Program-made: the position numbers and the translations under genes
Assembly (NCBI GenBank): GCA_018666575.1
Contig: JABIYX010000096.1
Span: 1 to 34,193 of the forward strand
DNA from: Methanobacteriota archaeon
Lineage (GTDB): Archaea; Thermoplasmatota; Poseidoniia; Poseidoniales; Poseidoniaceae
Direction of reading: 5' to 3'
DNA length: 34,193 nt
Shown here: positions 7,895 to 15,327 of the stretch, piece by piece
Layout: every line of letters begins with the position of its first letter
How positions within the stretch are numbered: position 1 is the stretch's first letter
The notes under the pieces: generated by a model
What the model was told of the DNA's origin: nothing
The model's database searches: none
The model's input: only the letters and a program-made list of their open reading frames with translations

Positions 7895-8641
7895 ATGCCT
7901 GTTGACCGAATGCAATGGGGTGCGGAACCGTGGCAATTTGCTGATTTGCATATGCCCGATGAACCATCACCGTTCCAAAACGATCACGGCGTTCCATGCA
8001 TCATGCTCATTCATGGTGGATTTTGGAAGAAAGAATACACTTTTGAATTAATGCAACCGATTGCTAACGCCCTCAGTGACGCAGGAGTTGCTGCTTGGAA
8101 CATCGAATTCAAACGATGGGAAAATGGAGATGAAGGCGTATGGATGGACACCATTTCCGATGTTCTTCGTGCGTGGGGTCAACTCGCACTCTTACCAGGA
8201 ATCGATATCACACGCAGCATGGTCATGGGCCATTCTGCGGGAGGACACCTTGCGTTGCTAATGGCCAGTAAAGCCGAACGAAAGCCATGGCTTGCTATTG
8301 CTCAAGCACCGATTACTGATCTGTTTGGTGCAGATGACTCGAAACTCAGCGATGATGGTGATGCAATCCGTCGCTGGATTGGTTGTGAACCATACAGCAA
8401 TGAAGAGGTTTGGCGACGTCTTAATCCCGTTGATTTACCTCCAAAATCACCTGTTCTTCTTCTTCATGGAGAGAAGGATGAGGATGTTCCGCTGGAACAA
8501 AGTGAAACCTATGCTCGAATCATGGAAGCAAAAGGATCTCACGTGCAAAAGGTATGGCTTCCCGGCGATCACTACAGTATAATCGATGCTGCAAGTGATG
8601 ATTGGCTCGTACAGCAAGATACAATTCTCGACTGGTTGTAA
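7895..8641 (+). CDS. Alpha/beta hydrolase, arylformamidase (kynurenine formamidase)-like
   Basis: 248 residues from the ATG at 7895, 10 nt after the aspS stop; the track's GTG at 7859 would overlap aspS and adds residues unlike the family. An oxyanion-hole motif HGGFW (40-44) is followed by the nucleophile elbow GHSAGGH (Ser114), acid HGEKDEDVP (Asp195) and GDHYS (His226). The HGGFW plus GHSAGG pair is characteristic of the hormone-sensitive-lipase/kynurenine formamidase branch, which hydrolyses small esters or N-formyl amides. No signal peptide, so cytosolic. Its place after aspS gives no functional hint. A role in tryptophan/kynurenine breakdown is possible given the aminophenol-type genes 4 kb away, but this is only speculation; a generic carboxylesterase is equally likely. 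Confidence 0.8.
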   Translation: MPVDRMQWGAEPWQFADLHMPDEPSPFQNDHGVPCIMLIHGGFWKKEYTFELMQPIANALSDAGVAAWNIEFKRWENGDEGVWMDTISDVLRAWGQLALLPGIDITRSMVMGHSAGGHLALLMASKAERKPWLAIAQAPITDLFGADDSKLSDDGDAIRRWIGCEPYSNEEVWRRLNPVDLPPKSPVLLLHGEKDEDVPLEQSETYARIMEAKGSHVQKVWLPGDHYSIIDAASDDWLVQQDTILDWL

Positions 8642-8680
8642 TTCAAGAACCACTAAGACCAGCAATACCCTCGGCGAGTC

Positions 8681-9493
8681 ATGGACCTCCTCGGTGCTGA
8701 TGCAGTGCTCGCCTCAAACGCTCTTGCTGGGAAAACAGCCTTAATTTGTGGGGCAAGTCGAGGAATTGGTGCTTCAACTGCACGAATTATGGCTGCTGCA
8801 GGCGCAAACGTCATTGCATCTGCACGTAATCAAGATCAACTCAATCACCTTGTTGAAGAACTTCAAACCCTCGGTGGCGGAAACCATCAATCACTTGTAA
8901 TGGACTTAGAAGATACAAATGGAATCTCGAGTAAAATTAATGCAATACTCGAAGGAAATCCAATTCATATTCTTGTTAACAATGCTGCTGGCCCTCCAGG
9001 AGGACCTCTGCTAAACAGCACAGTCGAGGAACTCACCCAACCTTTCGGCAGACACTTGCATGCTGCCCATACGCTTGTTCAACTCCTTGCCCCCACCATG
9101 GAAGCAGAAGGATACGGACGAATCATCCAAATTGTATCGACGAGCGTAAGAGAACCTATTCCTAACCTTGGGGTATCCAATACACTTCGAGGAGCAATGG
9201 CTTCATGGGCAAAATCACTATCAAGAGAACTTGCTCCTTGCATCACAATCAACAATGTTTTACCAGGTTTCACTGATACTGAGCGACTTGGAAGTTTAGC
9301 ACAATCAATCCATGACAGAACTGGAAAATCACTTGACTCTATCCATGAAGGTTGGATGAGCCAAGTACCTATTGAAAGGTTGATCAATCCGCTCGAAACA
9401 GCATCTGTCATCGCTTTCCTTTCAAGCCCAGCTGCTGGAGCAATACGAGGAGTTTCTCTTCCAGTCGATGGAGGCCGCTTGAGAAGTATCTGA
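8681..9493 (+). CDS. SDR-family oxidoreductase-like protein with non-canonical active site
   Basis: 270-residue short-chain dehydrogenase/reductase fold. The cofactor-binding motif GASRGIG (24-30), NNAAG (100-104), the C-terminal PGFTDTERL and the final VDGGR strand are all present. The catalytic YxxxK is replaced: the segment IPNLGVSNTLRGAM has Ser166 where Tyr and Arg170 where Lys would be. This SNxxR pattern occurs in a recognised subgroup of 3-oxoacyl-ACP-reductase-like SDRs, so it is a family trait rather than a local defect, but the reaction is uncertain. It begins 39 nt after the hydrolase and its TGA overlaps the ATG of the next gene (TGATG), indicating translational coupling. Substrate unknown. 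Confidence 0.88.
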   Translation: MDLLGADAVLASNALAGKTALICGASRGIGASTARIMAAAGANVIASARNQDQLNHLVEELQTLGGGNHQSLVMDLEDTNGISSKINAILEGNPIHILVNNAAGPPGGPLLNSTVEELTQPFGRHLHAAHTLVQLLAPTMEAEGYGRIIQIVSTSVREPIPNLGVSNTLRGAMASWAKSLSRELAPCITINNVLPGFTDTERLGSLAQSIHDRTGKSLDSIHEGWMSQVPIERLINPLETASVIAFLSSPAAGAIRGVSLPVDGGRLRSI

Positions 9494-9768
9494 TGCGTCT
9501 GTTGACCAAAATCATCACAAGTTCCGTAATGGCCGTTTTGATGGATAACATCAAATCACGAATACCGATGGAGAGAGTTATGGGACACTTACAAGATGTC
9601 AATATGACCTACCTTTCTCATATGAAAAGGGCTTTCTCGCTCTCGTTTCGATATGGATTAAGCACAGTGCAACTGATCATTCATGGGTTCATCCCTTCTT
9701 TGTTCGTTGATGCTGGAAAAAGGCAGCGGATTCTTACGAACGTGGCTAATCAGCACCCCTTTCAATAA
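9493..9768 (+). CDS. Small membrane-associated protein, DUF6356-like
   Basis: 91 residues. The central part HLQDVNMTYLSHMKRAFSLSFRYGLSTVQLIIHGFIPSLF resembles the DUF6356 family (short proteins with a conserved Y/H-x-x-H segment, one hydrophobic helix and an HAxxPxxF motif); this comes from memory of the family and was not searched. One TM or amphipathic helix at about 53-72. The start codon overlaps the SDR stop (TGATG), so it is translationally coupled. A later ATG at 9541 would give a length closer to family members. Its stop is 14 nt from the stop of the converging permease. Function unknown. Confidence 0.7.
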   Translation: MRLLTKIITSSVMAVLMDNIKSRIPMERVMGHLQDVNMTYLSHMKRAFSLSFRYGLSTVQLIIHGFIPSLFVDAGKRQRILTNVANQHPFQ

Positions 9769-9782
9769 GAGAGAACGATTGT

Positions 9783-11447
9783 TCATTCCTCTTCGACTAC
9801 TTCGAACATGTTGAAGAATTCATCGATATCAATGAATCCATTTTCATCAGCGTCTGCATTGTGGAAAATCGTTCTTGATTCGTCAGAAGTATAGTTGAAT
9901 CCAAGTGCAGCGAGTGCATTTTGGAATTCACGACATGTCAAATGATTCTTACCTCCAAAATCTGCTGCATGGAATACGGAAAGTCTCTTTTCGTGTTCTG
10001 ATTTGGTAGCAAATTTGAATTGATTCTTGAACGTGCTGAGAGGAGTGTCAGAAACTGATGCGTGCTTTATCCCATACAGATAGTACGTCAAAGAACCCAC
10101 AAGAATTGCCACACCGCCTCCAATGAAGGCTTTCTGTCCAATGAATGTTAGAAGGAACGCTCCTGCGACAACACCCCACATTTGCATGTATGGATACAAC
10201 GGACCTTTGTAACTAGGATTCCAATCATGTTCTGTACTGGTTTGACGCAAGATGACAACACAGGTGTTGATCATAATGAAAATCATGATTTTAAAACCTG
10301 ATGCGACCTTTACTACGTCTGCCAGAGGCACAAACAAAATCGCAAGACCCATTGCAACTCCTGTGATGAGAATTGGGAAATGAGGTGTTTCGAATCTCAC
10401 ATTGACTTCTTCGAGGGCTTGAGGCAGTAGATTATCACGGGACATTGCAAAGAGGAAGCGTGATGATGCTAGTATTCCGGCAAGGGCCATTGAAATCATT
10501 GTAAGAACCGATACAATTGCTGCAAAAATACCAAACTTCGTCCCAGCAACTTCTTCTGCGAATATGAAGATTGGATTCTCAACGACCTCTCCGCTCGAGT
10601 CGAGCCACCATTCCCCAGGAATTGCTGCCATCATGAGGAAGGCTATTGCAGAATACAAGACTGTTGCAATCAAAAGAGAAAGCAAGATTCCGGCTGGTAA
10701 ATTCTTTTCTGGATCTTTAACCTCACCTCCAATTGCTGCAACTTTCGTAACGCCAGCATAAGCAACGAAAACAAATGCAGCAGCCTCCGCAAGCGACCAA
10801 ACCGATGCATTGAGCGCTCCATCGATAGGGCGACTTGCATCAAAATCGTCAACAAAGAACGCCCCTGCGCATATGAACAACAGAAGTGCTACAGTTGTAA
10901 TGACGACTGGCGTTTGAATGGCCTTGACTTTTTTTACGCCGAGTATGTTTACAATTGTAATCAAGACTAAGGCACTCATCGACAAAATGAGTATGTCCAT
11001 TTCGATGTCAAAGTATGTCGTTACAACAACAAAATATGCAGAGAATCCAATCAACGCGAAAGCTGATTTTAATAGAAAAGACGTCCAGAGACCAAGACCA
11101 CTAATGGTACCGATAAGCGGCCCATATGTCCGTTCCATGTAGACGTATGAACCTCCGCTTGAGGGCATGCCTGAAGCCAGTTCGGATTTTGAAATCGCAG
11201 CAGGTAAAACCACTGACGCTGCAAGCAGGAAAGCAAGCCAAATACCCGGGCCCATTATTTCTGCCGCAAAGGTAGGTGTGATGAAAATACCAGGAAGCAT
11301 TGCTGACAGGGAGATGATTACGACACCAGATAGACCAATTGTTCTGGCCAGTGTATTTTTGATTCGGTCGGGGACTTTTTCGAGCAACGAATCGACGTGA
11401 GCGCCGATGGATGCAGAGTTGGGACGAGTTGTTGCCACGCTTTCCAT
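9783..11447 (-). CDS. APC-superfamily amino-acid permease with C-terminal EF-hand domain
   Basis: 554 residues. About 12 TM helices occupy residues 30-460, beginning with the APC TM1 pattern IGLSGVVIISLSAMLPGIF, then SELASGMPSSGGSYVYMERTYGP, which is diagnostic of APC amino-acid transporters. After the membrane domain the last ~75 residues (KSEHEKRLSVFHAADFGG...) form an EF-hand pair: a degenerate loop DFGGKNHLTCRE and a perfect 12-residue calcium loop DADENGFIDIDE (about 532-543). The EF module should face the cytosol and suggests control of transport by Ca2+. The transported amino acid cannot be told. The gene is alone on its strand, convergent with the aspS operon, and has TATA elements just upstream. 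Confidence 0.9.
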   Translation of the reverse strand: MESVATTRPNSASIGAHVDSLLEKVPDRIKNTLARTIGLSGVVIISLSAMLPGIFITPTFAAEIMGPGIWLAFLLAASVVLPAAISKSELASGMPSSGGSYVYMERTYGPLIGTISGLGLWTSFLLKSAFALIGFSAYFVVVTTYFDIEMDILILSMSALVLITIVNILGVKKVKAIQTPVVITTVALLLFICAGAFFVDDFDASRPIDGALNASVWSLAEAAAFVFVAYAGVTKVAAIGGEVKDPEKNLPAGILLSLLIATVLYSAIAFLMMAAIPGEWWLDSSGEVVENPIFIFAEEVAGTKFGIFAAIVSVLTMISMALAGILASSRFLFAMSRDNLLPQALEEVNVRFETPHFPILITGVAMGLAILFVPLADVVKVASGFKIMIFIMINTCVVILRQTSTEHDWNPSYKGPLYPYMQMWGVVAGAFLLTFIGQKAFIGGGVAILVGSLTYYLYGIKHASVSDTPLSTFKNQFKFATKSEHEKRLSVFHAADFGGKNHLTCREFQNALAALGFNYTSDESRTIFHNADADENGFIDIDEFFNMFEVVEEE

Positions 11448-11463
11448 CTCCCGAATTCCGACA

Positions 11464-11480
11464 GTATATCGCCGTATATC
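11464..11480 (-). promoter_or_regulatory. Tandem TATA-like elements for the permease gene
   Basis: The minus strand reads GATATACGGCGATATACTG: two copies of GATATAC ten bases apart. The distal copy is centred about 30 nt and the proximal about 20 nt before the ATG at 11447, so the message is leaderless or nearly so. The 10-bp phasing places both copies on the same helix face, so one might instead be an operator. Confidence 0.45.
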
Positions 11481-11548
11481 ATGACTAAGAGCACTTAGGA
11501 TATATTCACTTGCATTAATTGCCGATACAAATTACCGGATTCCAGAAA

Positions 11549-12946
11549 CTATATCTTGGCGATGACTTTCATTTCAACGGCGATTGGAGTGGGCAATGCA
11601 CGGATTGCTAGGGTGGTCCTTGTTGGACCGTAATGACCAAGGGTTTCAGCCCAAACCTCGTTGTAGCCAGCAAAATCTCGATCCATGTCCACTAAAAAGG
11701 AAGTCACATCCACAATTTTATCCATAGAAGAACCTGCTTCCTCAAGAATTCGAGCAATATTTTCGACGACAGCTCGAGTTTGAGCTTTGATATCATATTC
11801 TACTGGATTTCCCTCGCCATCACGAATGGGCCCGCCAGGAATAGTATTCGTTCCTGGTTGACGAGGTCCGACACCCGAGAGATAGAGTAAATCTCCTACT
11901 TGACGAGCATGTGGATACATGCCGACTGGTTTGGGCGCTGCTTTACTATTTACTGCACCTTTACCTTCTGGAGGCTCCCATAATGCAGGACCTGTTGAGG
12001 GTGTAATCGATTCCTCAGAGACTGTTGCATCTTCATCTGCTGAGAGAACATTTCGCTCCCCTTTGTAATATTCAACATCGTCCTCATCGTATTCCTTGTC
12101 GCCCATTCCAGTTGAGGTGGGGTCGAGTTGGACAACAGCACCACCAGCACCATGCAGCGCCTCGTATGCAAGTATGCGACCTGTGAGATTATTTCGATTA
12201 CCGTTCATGGCAGAAAGCCACCACATTGGTTTGAACGTCACAACTTTTTGAACACGGATTTGTTGATGAATGGTTCGAGATAATTGAGCAACATCCTCAA
12301 GCCGTCCCTCTTCAAGGAATTCCAAGACTTTACGATTCCATTCATCATCCTTCAACGAATGGATTCGATCTTCAGAAGGTTCGATGAATTCTGTAAACAT
12401 TCGATTTGACATTGACATTGCGGTGACTGCTACAGCCTTACGTCCTGTCTTCTGGATAACATCCAGACAAGCTTTTGCAAGGACAGTTGTTTCAGAACGG
12501 TTCGCATAAACATTCGATGAGACAATGACTGCAGGGATTGCATTATCTGGATTGAGAAGTTTCAGAGCGACAACCGAACCGACGTCAATTGGGAAGCCAT
12601 GGTACGCTACAGTTCTGCTTTGCAAACCACGGTTATGGTTGGCTTCATTCCATGCTTCAGCGAATTCTGCATCGATGTTGAATGAATAATCCATTGACCC
12701 AAGGTCGTGGAAATCATGATCAACAAGCGTCCATTGAGGATTTGGGTCGGCTTGAATTTGATGACCAATGATGCTTGGCCAAGTTGTTGAGTAGATGATA
12801 AGTAGATCAGCACCGCTTTCTTTTATGGCATTCCTTGCTTCATCGAAGGCTGCTCGAATACGTCCCCATCCCTCGTTCTTTTCAGGAACGAGAAGTGGGT
12901 GAGGATGTACTGGTACAACATAAGAACCAACAATCGAACCGTTCAT
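11549..12946 (-). CDS. 2-aminophenol 1,6-dioxygenase alpha subunit (AmnA-like) fused to a RidA/2-aminomuconate deaminase (AmnD-like) domain
   Basis: 465 residues in two parts. Residues 1-275 match the LigB-superfamily AmnA subunit (GADLLIIYSTTW, GFPIDVGS, WNRKVLEFLEEG, LHGAGGAVVQLDP). The position equivalent to the catalytic His in the beta subunit (SPHW) is Thr here (STTW), and the C-terminal Glu is missing, as expected for the non-catalytic subunit. An acidic linker (about 280-340) leads to a RidA domain (345-465): HARQVGDLLYLSG, DIKAQTRAVVENI, VDVTSFLVDM, and GPTRTTLAIRALP with the family's conserved Arg443. This domain looks like AmnD/NbaF 2-aminomuconate deaminases. The ATG overlaps the amnB stop (ATGA), so subunit production is coupled. 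The substrate specificity is inferred. Confidence 0.88.
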   Translation of the reverse strand: MNGSIVGSYVVPVHPHPLLVPEKNEGWGRIRAAFDEARNAIKESGADLLIIYSTTWPSIIGHQIQADPNPQWTLVDHDFHDLGSMDYSFNIDAEFAEAWNEANHNRGLQSRTVAYHGFPIDVGSVVALKLLNPDNAIPAVIVSSNVYANRSETTVLAKACLDVIQKTGRKAVAVTAMSMSNRMFTEFIEPSEDRIHSLKDDEWNRKVLEFLEEGRLEDVAQLSRTIHQQIRVQKVVTFKPMWWLSAMNGNRNNLTGRILAYEALHGAGGAVVQLDPTSTGMGDKEYDEDDVEYYKGERNVLSADEDATVSEESITPSTGPALWEPPEGKGAVNSKAAPKPVGMYPHARQVGDLLYLSGVGPRQPGTNTIPGGPIRDGEGNPVEYDIKAQTRAVVENIARILEEAGSSMDKIVDVTSFLVDMDRDFAGYNEVWAETLGHYGPTRTTLAIRALPTPIAVEMKVIAKI

Positions 12947-13845
12947 TGTGAGCCCCCCTCATGTGAATGACATGGCCATTCGACAACTGCATTACCCGTT
13001 CCGATAATTGTCCCATAGCCATGCAGAATACCAGGATAGTCCGGGACGGAGAGCGTACTTAGAAGCCATGTCAAGCCACCCCCATCAGATTCAGCAATCG
13101 CTTGCTCAGTAAATTCAGGCATTTCATCAAGAATTCTTTGCGCTTGACCGGTTCGAATATAATCGATTATTCGCATATCCCATAAGTGCATTGCATGACT
13201 TGCAATGTGCTCTTTACTCATGTCCTCAGGAACATCAGTCTCGGTGGTAAAATGGCGATGCGAGAGGGAGTTGGATGCGAGAATTACCGCTTTCTTACCA
13301 CTCTCTTCAATGGCTTCTCGAGTGACACGTCCGAGTTCCATCATCATTTCTTGCATAACCTCGACAGAATAGTAATCCGTCGAACGATTTGATGAGATGA
13401 CCACTAACGGTTTGTCAAAGGCTGGATTGACCATGTGACCGGTTGTAATTGTGCCATAGTCCACACGGAAATCTGGGTTCTTCATCATCTTTACAGCAAG
13501 ACCAGAATTACTGGCTTTGTCATGAATCGCTTGACTCAACTCTACATCGATGTTCAAATTATATTCGTATCTGAACAAATTAGGAAATACTGGATCAACT
13601 GACAATCCTTCAAAGTGAGATAAACCAAGGAAATGAGTGCCAACATAAGTTTGCCAATGAGGAGAGAGAAGGACGAGAACATCATGGTCAACTTTTGAAA
13701 GAGATTCCCTTAGGCGCTCATAACCCCAACGGAGTTGTTCCCAGCCACCCTCAGATGTAGGTTCGTTTTGAGGAGGGTTTTCAGCATACACAAGGTGAGG
13801 TGGGTGAGGGGCAATACAGCCTGCTACAATCGAACCTTTCGCCAT
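12943..13845 (-). CDS. amnB: 2-aminophenol 1,6-dioxygenase beta (catalytic) subunit-like extradiol dioxygenase
   Basis: Class III (LigB-type) extradiol dioxygenase; the family uses Fe(II) and O2 to open the ring of 2-aminophenol to 2-aminomuconate semialdehyde. Very close in pattern to AmnB: GCIAPHPPHLVYAENPPQNEP, GGWEQLRWGYERLRE, LLSPHWQTYVG, PVFPNLFRYEYNLNIDVEL, FRVDYGTITTGH, ASNSLSHRHFTTE, and the end GTIIGTGNAVVEW. The metal ligands His14 (APHPPH), the His of SPHW, and the Glu of AESDGGGLTWL are present. The start at 13845 (MAKGSIVAG) fits homologues; ATGs or GTGs at 13869 and 13926 are in frame and would add 8 or 27 residues. About 300 residues. Divergent from the TM protein at 13927 and coupled to the amnA-amnD fusion. 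Confidence 0.88.
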   Translation of the reverse strand: MAKGSIVAGCIAPHPPHLVYAENPPQNEPTSEGGWEQLRWGYERLRESLSKVDHDVLVLLSPHWQTYVGTHFLGLSHFEGLSVDPVFPNLFRYEYNLNIDVELSQAIHDKASNSGLAVKMMKNPDFRVDYGTITTGHMVNPAFDKPLVVISSNRSTDYYSVEVMQEMMMELGRVTREAIEESGKKAVILASNSLSHRHFTTETDVPEDMSKEHIASHAMHLWDMRIIDYIRTGQAQRILDEMPEFTEQAIAESDGGGLTWLLSTLSVPDYPGILHGYGTIIGTGNAVVEWPCHSHEGGSQ

Positions 13846-13926
13846 GAGGCTCGGTACGAGTTCCGTCATATGGATGCATCGCTGCCGTATGCCAAGACTC
13901 AAACGAGGAAAGTATGAGCAAGACAC

Positions 13927-14451
13927 ATGGGGGAAGAGGCTTCGGGCGAGAACGGGTCAGACTCTGAAGAGATTGAAACAGTTCTTGATTTAGAACAAAC
14001 TCCGACTCCAGTATCAGAAAGTGAGATTTTCAAAGATATGCTTCGCCACATGATGGCTCCGCTCATGCTTGGAATGCTTTTTGGATCGTTTTGGCAAATT
14101 GTGGTAATGCCGAAGATTGATATTTTCCCAAATCCAATCCACGGTTCTTTTATGATTTACCTCGTATTCTCCCCGCTGATTTACAAATTTCTGGTTGGTC
14201 AGGAAATGAATCGTGCCAAGGAATATTCGTTAGGGGTTCTATCTGTAGCGATTGTGCTATCATTTGTTTGGATTTTACCCCAACAATCATCCTTGTATTG
14301 TGGTGTTTTCTTGACTGGAATCTCTTGGTTATGGATGAGCTCATTCTGGTTACAATTTGAATTTCCACCATTCCGATATGGCTTATGGCATGCTATTGCA
14401 GTTAACATAGGAGCCTTTGGAGGAAGTGTGCTCACCTACATCTACATTTGA
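13927..14451 (+). CDS. Unknown five-TM membrane protein
   Basis: 174 residues, not recognised. An acidic N-terminal tail (about 1-38, rich in Glu, Asp and Ser) is followed by about five hydrophobic helices near 41-60, 74-90, 100-118, 124-142 and 150-174. The last helices are rich in Trp and aromatics (SWLWMSSFWLQF). There is no signal peptide and no enzyme motif. It sits as the only plus-strand gene inside the minus-strand catabolic block, divergent from amnB and with its stop directly abutting the panB stop (14451/14452). The location might suggest uptake or sensing of the pathway substrate, but nothing in the sequence shows this. Confidence 0.75.
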   Translation: MGEEASGENGSDSEEIETVLDLEQTPTPVSESEIFKDMLRHMMAPLMLGMLFGSFWQIVVMPKIDIFPNPIHGSFMIYLVFSPLIYKFLVGQEMNRAKEYSLGVLSVAIVLSFVWILPQQSSLYCGVFLTGISWLWMSSFWLQFEFPPFRYGLWHAIAVNIGAFGGSVLTYIYI

Positions 14452-15273
14452 TCAAGATGTGTAGGATTCAGATTCATTCGGGAAGTCGCCTGAACGAACA
14501 TCATCACAATACGAACGAATTGCTGTATCAATATCTTCCGCAAGATTGAGATAACGGCGAAGGAATCGTGGAGAGAAGTCCATGGTGATGCCAAGCAAAT
14601 CATGCAGAACAAGAACTTGCCCATCACAATGAGGACCTGCACCAATTCCAATCACTGGAATTGTTAGTTCCTGTTGAACACGTTGAGCCAGATCCTTCGG
14701 TATTTTTTCCAAAACAATGGCGAAGCAACCTGCTTTTTCCAATAATTTCGCATCTTTGATGAGTTTCTCAGCCTCTTCATCTTCCTTAGCTCGAACTGAA
14801 TACGTTCCAAACTTGTAGATGCTTTGAGGCGTTAATCCGAGATGGCCCATGACTGGAATCCCTGCTGTAAGAATACGTTCAATCGATTCGACAATTTCAG
14901 AACCACCCTCGAGTTTGACTGCATGTCCCTCTGCTTCTTTCATGATACGAACTGCGGAATCAAGAGCAAGTCGAGAGTTTCCTTGATAGGAGCCAAATGG
15001 CATATCCACGACGATAAGGGCTCTATCAACTGCTCGTTGAACACATTGAGCGTGGTAAATCATGTGGTCGAGAGTCATCGGCACTGTTGTGACTTGTCCA
15101 GCCATTACATTCGATGCAGAATCACCGACCAAGATGACGTCTACACCTGCTCCATCAACAAGACGAGCAAGTGAATAATCGTACGCTGTAAGCATTGTAA
15201 TTGGTTCTTTGACTCGCTTCATTTCTTGCAAGGTATGCGTTGTTACCTTGGTTGCTTTTCCATGAATTGACAT
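14452..15273 (-). CDS. panB: 3-methyl-2-oxobutanoate hydroxymethyltransferase (ketopantoate hydroxymethyltransferase)
   Basis: First step of pantothenate/CoA synthesis: adds a hydroxymethyl group to 2-oxoisovalerate. 273 residues, normal length. Motifs: [30 protein letters not shown] (metal Asp), [36 protein letters not shown] (catalytic Glu) and [24 protein letters not shown]. It starts at 15273, with a GAGGGAG Shine-Dalgarno shortly before the ATG, 54 nt downstream of the dehydrogenase gene, so it is the last gene of the LLM-asparaginase-ALDH operon. No pantothenate partner gene (panC/PoK/PPS) is next to it. Its presence in a catabolic operon is unexplained. Confidence 0.95.
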   Translation of the reverse strand: MSIHGKATKVTTHTLQEMKRVKEPITMLTAYDYSLARLVDGAGVDVILVGDSASNVMAGQVTTVPMTLDHMIYHAQCVQRAVDRALIVVDMPFGSYQGNSRLALDSAVRIMKEAEGHAVKLEGGSEIVESIERILTAGIPVMGHLGLTPQSIYKFGTYSVRAKEDEEAEKLIKDAKLLEKAGCFAIVLEKIPKDLAQRVQQELTIPVIGIGAGPHCDGQVLVLHDLLGITMDFSPRFLRRYLNLAEDIDTAIRSYCDDVRSGDFPNESESYTS

Positions 15274-15277
15274 AGGT

Positions 15278-15284
15278 CTCCCTC
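15278..15284 (-). promoter_or_regulatory. Shine-Dalgarno site of panB
   Basis: The minus strand reads GAGGGAG, 4 nt before the panB ATG at 15273. It indicates translation from an internal operon position rather than a leaderless message. Confidence 0.5.
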
Positions 15285-15327
15285 ATGTTCCCGATTGCCT
15301 TCTACGTTTCAAAGTCTCGCCACGAAA

